Of a stretch of DNA of 19,133 bases, positions 15,109 through 19,133 are shown in pieces; position 1 is the stretch's first letter; each line of letters begins with the position of its first letter. Origin of the DNA: Ruminococcaceae bacterium UBA5891 (GTDB lineage: Bacteria > Bacillota > Clostridia > Oscillospirales > Acutalibacteraceae); contig DJET01000057.1 in NCBI GenBank assembly GCA_002431945.1, forward strand, positions 1 through 19,133. The letters are read 5' to 3'. The notes under the pieces were generated by a model. That model ran no database searches. It worked only from the letters and a program-made list of their open reading frames with translations, and was not told where the DNA came from. A program made the position numbers and the translations under genes.

Positions 15109-15140
15109 TTAAGCTTTGCGTTTATTCTGTTAAAGCTTAA
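15109..15140. terminator. Hairpin between convergent genes
   Basis: A 9-bp inverted repeat, TTAAGCTTT / AAAGCTTAA, with a 14-base loop overlaps the stop region of the minus-strand gene ending at 15130 and lies 21 bases past the RpiR-type gene's stop. It is AT-rich with no clear T-run on either side, so it is a weak terminator at best. Confidence 0.35.
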
Positions 15141-15714
15141 GTCTAAAAAGCCCTCCTCGGTTACAATAATAATAAATGTATTTAACATCGCTTTTTTTAA
15201 ATCTTGCAGCCGCGTCCCCTTCGGGGTAAAGCTTTACAAGCTGAACACGGTCGCTTGAAACCGCGGCAATAAAAGAAATATAATGTTCCTTTTTCATTTC
15301 GTGTTGTACCGAAACATAATATTCGTCCTCTGCTGTTTGAATGCTCGGCAAATGACCGTTTAAGTCTTCTTCTGCTTCAAGCGGTGTAAGCGTTATACCA
15401 TGGCATATTGCCGTACCCTGACCGACCGACCAAAATATGTTGCCGCAGATAGGGCATACATAAAAGCTTATACGCAGCATATTTGCCGAAATATTCGTAT
15501 TATCCACCGTATTTCCCGCAAGCAGCTCGGCAACCGAAATATTAAAGGCGCTTGCAATGTCCGCAAGCAGCGAAATATCGGGATATCCCTTTCCGGTCTC
15601 CCACTTTGAAACCGCCTTATCGCTTACGCATAGCCGCTGTGCCAGCTGCGCCTGCGTAAGCCCGTTTTTAATTCTCATTTCCTTTATAAGAGAACCCGTT
15701 ACGTATTGATTCAC
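15130..15714 (-). CDS. XRE-family regulator fused to a desulfoferrodoxin-like domain
   Basis: Residues 1-68 (194-aa form) are an XRE HTH (IKEMRIKNGLTQAQLAQRL, SDKAVSKWETGKGYP). Residues 84-116 resemble the desulfoferrodoxin N-terminal rubredoxin-like site: Cys87, Cys90 and Cys104 are kept, but the fourth Cys is His105. Residues 118-194 resemble the superoxide reductase domain: His121, His138 and His144 (QHEMKKEHYI) and Cys184 (YYCN) match iron ligands. The usual His of CNxHG is Gly187. An inferred redox or superoxide sensor, not a normal reductase. The GTG at 15714 has AAGGTGG 7 bases upstream, and the -10 lies at 15737-15742, so a longer upstream reading is not transcribed. The target genes are unknown. 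Confidence 0.82.
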   Translation of the reverse strand: MNQYVTGSLIKEMRIKNGLTQAQLAQRLCVSDKAVSKWETGKGYPDISLLADIASAFNISVAELLAGNTVDNTNISANMLRISFYVCPICGNIFWSVGQGTAICHGITLTPLEAEEDLNGHLPSIQTAEDEYYVSVQHEMKKEHYISFIAAVSSDRVQLVKLYPEGDAAARFKKSDVKYIYYYCNRGGLFRLKL

Positions 15715-15736
15715 TTTAATTCCACCTTTCAGCATC

Positions 15737-15765
15737 ATTATAAAATGATTTAATAATAAAGTCCA
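15737..15765 (-). promoter_or_regulatory. Promoter of the XRE-desulfoferrodoxin-like gene
   Basis: Minus strand: -35 TGGACT (15760-15765, four of six), 17-bp spacer, perfect TATAAT (15737-15742). The start point lies about 10-15 bases upstream of the GTG start codon. This placement excludes upstream ATG starts for the gene. Confidence 0.7.
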
Positions 15766-15785
15766 CCTACCAAAAGTAGAAAGTA

Positions 15786-15822
15786 AAACCGCGCTGCAGC
15801 ACAAAAGCATACAGCGCGGTTT
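15786..15822. terminator. Strong bidirectional terminator at the edge of the recombinase block
   Basis: An 11-bp perfect stem, AAACCGCGCTG / CAGCGCGGTTT, with a 15-base loop. The minus-strand tail is TACTTTC after TTT; the plus-strand tail is ATTATT after TTT. It lies 8 bases past the 49-aa ORF and 20 bases before the next promoter, so it insulates the XRE-desulfoferrodoxin gene from recombinase transcription. Confidence 0.75.
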
Positions 15823-15830
15823 ATTATTGC

Positions 15831-15980
15831 CTATTTTCCTTTATATTTTCGGCGTGTAGCCATTCCGCCGCGTATGTGACGTTCCTGTTTGTTTTTTTCA
15901 AGCACCTGCTTTACACTTTTATAAAGCTGCGGATTTTCATGGCATAATCGTTCGGTTACATCTTTATGTACGGCTGTCAT
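15831..15980 (-). CDS. Small 49-aa protein overlapping the recombinase end
   Basis: An ATG-to-TAG frame of 49 codons begins 17 bases before the recombinase stop, in a different frame, and ends 8 bases before the terminator. The product is highly basic: MTAVHKDVTERL, then a likely helix (QLYKSVKQVLEKNKQERHIR) and the tail GGMATRRKYKGK. No strong ribosome site is visible, so translational coupling to the recombinase is likely. I do not recognise a named family. Its position and charge suggest a DNA-binding accessory of the element, possibly a recombination directionality factor; this is inference. Confidence 0.6.
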   Translation of the reverse strand: MTAVHKDVTERLCHENPQLYKSVKQVLEKNKQERHIRGGMATRRKYKGK

Positions 15981-17499
15981 ATATTAGAACGCTTTGATCC
16001 AAGCCAAGCTCGCCGAATAAGCGTAAATATATATCCACATTGCCGTCCTTATCGACCTCGATTTTCTGAACAATTTTTTTCAGCTGGGCGTTTGTCATAT
16101 TTCTGACATCTGTTATATCCTCAATTTCCTTAAAGGTATTGTTTAATATGCCCTCTAACTGCTCTTCCTTTGTAAGATGATACGATACTGCTTTAAGTTC
16201 GTTTTGCAGTCTTTCCAGTTCTTTTTTGCTTCCGCCTATTTTTTCATTCATTTCGGCTCTTGTTATAATATCGTCGGTGTATAAATCTATATATTTTTGC
16301 CTTGTGTTTTCAAGCCTTGCAATTTTGGCTTTAAGCTCTTTTTCATAAGAGATATTTTCATCCTTTGCCTTATACACACGCCGAAATTCATTCACAACAT
16401 ATTTAACAACATTTTTTCTGTTTGCAAGTAATTTGGCAAAATAATTCTGCAAAACCTCTATAAGCTCATTTTCATCAACCGTTACGGCGTTCGGGCAGCT
16501 GTCTGCCCCCTTGCCGTTGTGACCTGAGCATACCCACTTAATATATGTGTTTTTATATTTACGCACACTCCGCCTAAATGACCAGCCGCACTCCTTGCAT
16601 TTTATAAGGGTTGAAAACAAATGCTTATTGCTTTGCTTAACATTATCCGTTTTAAAGCGTTTGTTACGCTCGCTCATAATCTGCCGCACCTGTTCGTAAA
16701 GCTCTGGTTCTATAATTTTAAGCTCCGGTTTTTCGGTTATCATCCATTCGGTTTCATCCCGCTCGGCGCGTTTGCCGGTTAAAAAATCTTCAACCTCTTC
16801 CTTGCCGTTTATTACCTTTCCGGTATACAGTTCATTTGTAAGTATGCGGCATACGGCGTTTTGGCTCCAGCGGCAGTTTCTTTTGGTTTTAATGCCGTTT
16901 TCGTTAAGTACATTTGCAATTTTCGCAGCGCCGCACCCGTAATTTATATAAAGATCATATATTTGTTTTATTACCAGCGCCTCTTGCTCGTTAATTGCAA
17001 GATTAAAATAATCCCCCGGTATTTTATCATAACCGAACACCAAATTCGGTACTTTGCCTTTTTCAGCGTTGATTTTTTTACCGAATTTAACACGCTTTGA
17101 GGTATTTGCACTTTCCTCCTGCGCCAGTGCTCCGAATATTGTAAGCACAAATTCACTGTTTCCCATACTTGTCATATTTGCGGTTAAAAATTGTGTTTCG
17201 ATTCCGAGCGCCTTTAATTTCCTGATATTTTGGAGCAGGTCAACGGTATTTCTCGCAAAACGGGAAATATCCTTAACAACCACCATATCAAATAAGTGCA
17301 GCTCGGCGTCGGACATCATTTTCAAGAATTGCTTGCGGTTTTTGATTTTGGTGCCCGAAAGCCCCTCGTCCGCATAAAGTCTTACAAGGTTGTCACCTGT
17401 TCTGGCAGTATAATCCGCAAAAAACTTCTTTTGTGCTTCAAGCGAATTGAGTTGATCTTCCTTTTCGGTTGACACTCGGCAATAGACTGCAATGTTCAT
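15964..17499 (-). CDS. Serine recombinase (large resolvase/invertase type)
   Basis: A site-specific DNA recombinase of mobile elements, 511 residues. The resolvase domain begins MNIAVYCRVS with Ser10 as the nucleophile and contains VVKDISRFARN and LAQEESANTSKRVKFGKK. The Recombinase domain follows (about 155-275: FGYDKIP, LTNELYTGKVING). A zinc ribbon carries KCKECG and WVCSGHNGKGADSCPN (four Cys), and a coiled coil lies in the C-terminal third (KELKAKIARLENTRQKYIDL region). The ATG at 17499 has AGAGGAAA 6-10 bases upstream. A perfect promoter at 17539-17567 lies inside a longer in-frame extension, so that extension is not translated. All key residues are present, so it appears functional. 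Confidence 0.92.
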   Translation of the reverse strand: MNIAVYCRVSTEKEDQLNSLEAQKKFFADYTARTGDNLVRLYADEGLSGTKIKNRKQFLKMMSDAELHLFDMVVVKDISRFARNTVDLLQNIRKLKALGIETQFLTANMTSMGNSEFVLTIFGALAQEESANTSKRVKFGKKINAEKGKVPNLVFGYDKIPGDYFNLAINEQEALVIKQIYDLYINYGCGAAKIANVLNENGIKTKRNCRWSQNAVCRILTNELYTGKVINGKEEVEDFLTGKRAERDETEWMITEKPELKIIEPELYEQVRQIMSERNKRFKTDNVKQSNKHLFSTLIKCKECGWSFRRSVRKYKNTYIKWVCSGHNGKGADSCPNAVTVDENELIEVLQNYFAKLLANRKNVVKYVVNEFRRVYKAKDENISYEKELKAKIARLENTRQKYIDLYTDDIITRAEMNEKIGGSKKELERLQNELKAVSYHLTKEEQLEGILNNTFKEIEDITDVRNMTNAQLKKIVQKIEVDKDGNVDIYLRLFGELGLDQSVLIYDSRT

Positions 17500-17538
17500 T
17501 TGAATTTCCTCTATAACATCTCGTATTTTGTTACTTCT

Positions 17539-17567
17539 ATTATAACTAAAAGAACCTGTTTTGTCAA
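17539..17567 (-). promoter_or_regulatory. Perfect consensus promoter of the serine recombinase
   Basis: Minus strand: TTGACA (17562-17567), exactly 17 bp, TATAAT (17539-17544); both hexamers are perfect. The RNA would start near 17532, about 33 bases before the ATG at 17499. Such a strong promoter for a recombinase is unusual unless a repressor acts on it; no operator was identified. Confidence 0.9.
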
Positions 17568-17689
17568 CAAAAAAGTGCCCATTATGAAAACCCATCCGTC
17601 AGCAGCATTTCATTAAACGTATTTCCTGTGCTTTTTTACAAATAACGCTTTTTAAAGTGTTTATAATTGCAAATATTGTGATTTTATCC

Positions 17690-17718
17690 TTGATAAATCA
17701 ATGAATATGTGGTAAGAT
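17690..17718 (+). promoter_or_regulatory. Possible promoter of the Fic gene
   Basis: TTGATA (17690-17695, five of six), 17-bp spacer, TAAGAT (17713-17718, four of six) preceded by TGG (extended -10). A nearly perfect 12-bp tandem repeat (GATAATAAGCAA, GATAGTAAGCAA; 17716-17739) follows, just before the GGAGG at 17743-17747. The repeat could be an operator or a replication-slippage product. Confidence 0.4.
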
Positions 17719-17755
17719 AATAAGCAAGATAGTAAGCAAGTCGGAGGATATTAAA

Positions 17756-18745
17756 ATGTCATATATACCGCCATATCAAATAACGGATAAAATATTATCA
17801 CTTGTGTCTGCAATTTCAGAAAAAATCGGTAAAATGAACGAGCGCACAAATTTAGATTCAAAACCGCATTTACGTAAGAACAATAAAATTATGTCTATTC
17901 ATTCATCTCTTAAAATCGAGGCTAATTCTTTGTCGTTGGAGGAGGTTAGAGACGTTATAAACGGTCGTACTGTTATTGGTGCGCGCAAGGAAATACAAGA
18001 GGTTAAAAATGCTTATGCCGCTTATGAGCAAATCGGAAAGTTTGATATTTATAACTTAGAAGATTTTAAGCGCTTACACGGCGTTATGACTAAATATATA
18101 GAGGATGAAAGCGGCAGCTTCCGTAAGGGAGAAGAAGGCGTCTTTAACGGTGATAAGTGTATTTTTATGGCACCGCCCGCACAATTTGTTCCCGAACAGA
18201 TGCAAAATTTATTCGATTGGATGAAGAACTCCGGCGATAAGGTGCATCCGTTAATTCTGGCATCTGTATTTCACTACGAATTTGTTTTTATCCATCCTTT
18301 TTCAGACGGTAACGGAAGAATGGCAAGACTTTGGCACACAGCAATACTTGCCGCATGGAGACCTATGTTTGAATTTATTCCGATTGAAAGCCAAATCGAG
18401 AAGTTTCAGGATGGGTATTATGATGCAATAGCTAAATGTCATATAGACGGTGCAAGCACTATGTTTATTGAGTTTATGCTAACGCAGATTAGTACAGTGT
18501 TGGATGAAATATTAAATACTGCCGGTTCTTCTTCGGATAATCTTTCTGAATATGTTAAGAAGTTGCTTTCAGTTATGGAATACGATACTCCATATACTGC
18601 AAATGCTATTTTAGATTTATTAGGGCTTAAGTCAAAAGAAACTCTACGCAAAAATTATTTAGGTCCTGCGATTGAAAACGGCCTAATTAAAATGACCTTA
18701 CCCGATAAACCTAATAGCAAAAATCAGAGATATATTAAGATATAA
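17756..18745 (+). CDS. Fic-domain protein (AMPylase type) with internal inhibitory helix
   Basis: A 329-residue Fic family protein. The catalytic motif HPFSDGNGRMAR (180-191) is complete, with His180 as the base and Asp184 the metal ligand. The N-terminal inhibitory-helix motif is SLKIEA (51-56), with Glu55 as the blocking residue; the usual Gly after Glu is Ala. This places it among class II, self-inhibited Fic proteins, which transfer AMP from ATP to a target hydroxyl. The C-terminal part (about 262-329) looks like a winged helix, suggesting DNA binding or autoregulation. GGAGG lies 8 bases before the ATG. It is divergent from the recombinase and more AT-rich than the operon, so it is probably element cargo. 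A toxin or regulatory role is plausible but inferred. Confidence 0.92.
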   Translation: MSYIPPYQITDKILSLVSAISEKIGKMNERTNLDSKPHLRKNNKIMSIHSSLKIEANSLSLEEVRDVINGRTVIGARKEIQEVKNAYAAYEQIGKFDIYNLEDFKRLHGVMTKYIEDESGSFRKGEEGVFNGDKCIFMAPPAQFVPEQMQNLFDWMKNSGDKVHPLILASVFHYEFVFIHPFSDGNGRMARLWHTAILAAWRPMFEFIPIESQIEKFQDGYYDAIAKCHIDGASTMFIEFMLTQISTVLDEILNTAGSSSDNLSEYVKKLLSVMEYDTPYTANAILDLLGLKSKETLRKNYLGPAIENGLIKMTLPDKPNSKNQRYIKI

Positions 18746-18841
18746 AATATAAATTATCGTTACGGACTCGTATTCTTTGTTTGAATTTATAACGAAAAAT
18801 GAAAAGCAGATAATTATACATTTACGAATCAAAGACAATAA

Positions 18842-18994
18842 TCAATCCTCATTTTTAATTTTCTCCTGTGCTGATCTCACGGCGTTTTCCGCCTTTACGG
18901 CATTGACCTGCATTAAAATTTTTAATATGTATTCGGCAGACTTGTCCGGCGGATTTGGATTGTGAAAATGATATTTAAGCTTTGGTTGTTTCAT
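18842..18994 (-). CDS. Small 50-aa mobile-element-type protein
   Basis: An ATG-to-TGA frame of 50 codons with GGGGTG upstream of the ATG. The product begins MKQPKLKYHFHNPNPPD, then a helical AEYILKILMQVNAVKAENAV and a charged tail QEKIKNED. From memory, short proteins with a YHFHNPN core occur near serine recombinases in Clostridia elements; this was not checked. No function is known. It converges with the Fic gene (96 bp between stops) and no strong terminator is visible there. Confidence 0.6.
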   Translation of the reverse strand: MKQPKLKYHFHNPNPPDKSAEYILKILMQVNAVKAENAVRSAQEKIKNED

Positions 18995-19079
18995 TTCCGC
19001 ACCCCTTTGAATTTATGTTACTAAATTCTATGTAAAAATAAATAGCAGTATTACTTTTTATTACGCGCCGTTTAATATC

Positions 19080-19133
19080 CTATTTATATTCTAACGGATT
19101 TTTTTGTGCGGTTTCAAGAAATCTGCTAAGAAA
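19080..19133 (-). CDS. Partial: 3' end of a further minus-strand gene
   Basis: From the window edge a minus-strand frame reads 17 residues (ending FLETAQKNPLEYK) to a TAG at 19080-19082. The composition looks protein-like, and the next gene on the same strand starts 85 bases later. Because only 17 codons are visible, it could be chance. The product is not identified. Confidence 0.35.
   Translation of the reverse strand, partial: FLSRFLETAQKNPLEYK

Noticed and set aside
15130..15714. Functional desulfoferrodoxin/superoxide reductase
   Set aside because: An N-terminal HTH is fused to it, and two metal-ligand positions are changed (His to Gly187, Cys to His105).
15715..15810. 32-residue N-terminal extension of the XRE-desulfoferrodoxin protein
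   Set aside because: The promoter (-10 at 15737-15742) lies within it, and a GTG with AAGGTGG fits the HTH start.
17500..17595. 32-residue N-terminal extension of the serine recombinase
   Set aside because: The extension contains the perfect TTGACA-N17-TATAAT promoter and lacks the resolvase family's usual start; MNIAVYCRVS is the canonical N-terminus.

Overview
The window looks like a chromosomal segment of a low-to-moderate GC, Gram-positive, anaerobic gut-type Clostridia (Eubacteriales). Reasons: consensus sigma-A promoters and strong GGAGG-type ribosome binding sites, an electron-transfer-flavoprotein/iron-sulfur enzyme set, a desulfoferrodoxin-related protein, a Clostridia-type serine recombinase, and RpiR and XRE regulators. 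This assignment is inferred from gene content; there is no rRNA or phylogenetic marker here.

Region 1 (1-3063): a membrane-anchored XRE regulator (minus strand), a 580-bp intergenic stretch packed with hairpins and tRNA-derived repeat fragments, a tRNA-Arg(CCG), and a monocistronic galE with its own promoter.

Region 2 (3064-15087) is the core: a roughly 11-kb, ten-gene minus-strand operon read leftwards from 14101. A MurR/RpiR-type sugar-phosphate-responsive regulator lies divergently beside it. In order of transcription the genes are: FucI/AraA-type isomerase, FAD-linked dehydrogenase (GlcD/AGPS type), dicluster iron-sulfur protein with a degenerate CCG domain, class II aldolase, PfkB kinase, IolB-type isomerase, an intra-operon terminator, DUF4867 protein, AEC-family permease, FGGY kinase, and a single-chain EtfB-EtfA fusion. 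IolB + PfkB kinase + class II aldolase match the lower inositol logic (5-deoxyglucuronate to a phosphorylated ketose acid, then DHAP plus a short aldehyde). FucI-like isomerase + FGGY kinase make a second isomerase/kinase pair. The FAD dehydrogenase, Fe-S protein and ETF form an apparent electron-transfer module like those that oxidise 2-hydroxyacids in anaerobes. IolG, IolE and IolD homologues are absent from the window, so the true substrate is open. This operon is the best candidate for an undescribed system.

Region 3 (15109-15822): an XRE regulator fused to a desulfoferrodoxin-like domain that keeps most, but not all, iron ligands; it is a plausible redox or superoxide sensor. A strong hairpin terminator at 15786-15822 separates it from the next region.

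Region 4 (15831-19133): a mobile-element-like block with visibly more AT-rich sequence. It holds a serine recombinase under a perfect consensus promoter, a 49-aa ORF overlapping the recombinase end, a divergent Fic-domain AMPylase-type protein, a 50-aa mobile-element-like ORF, and the 3' end of a further gene cut by the window edge. No attachment site could be identified.

For four genes the longest possible reading frame is not the likely start (15714, 17499, 14248 and 9282 are preferred). In three of these the promoter lies inside or directly against the longer frame.
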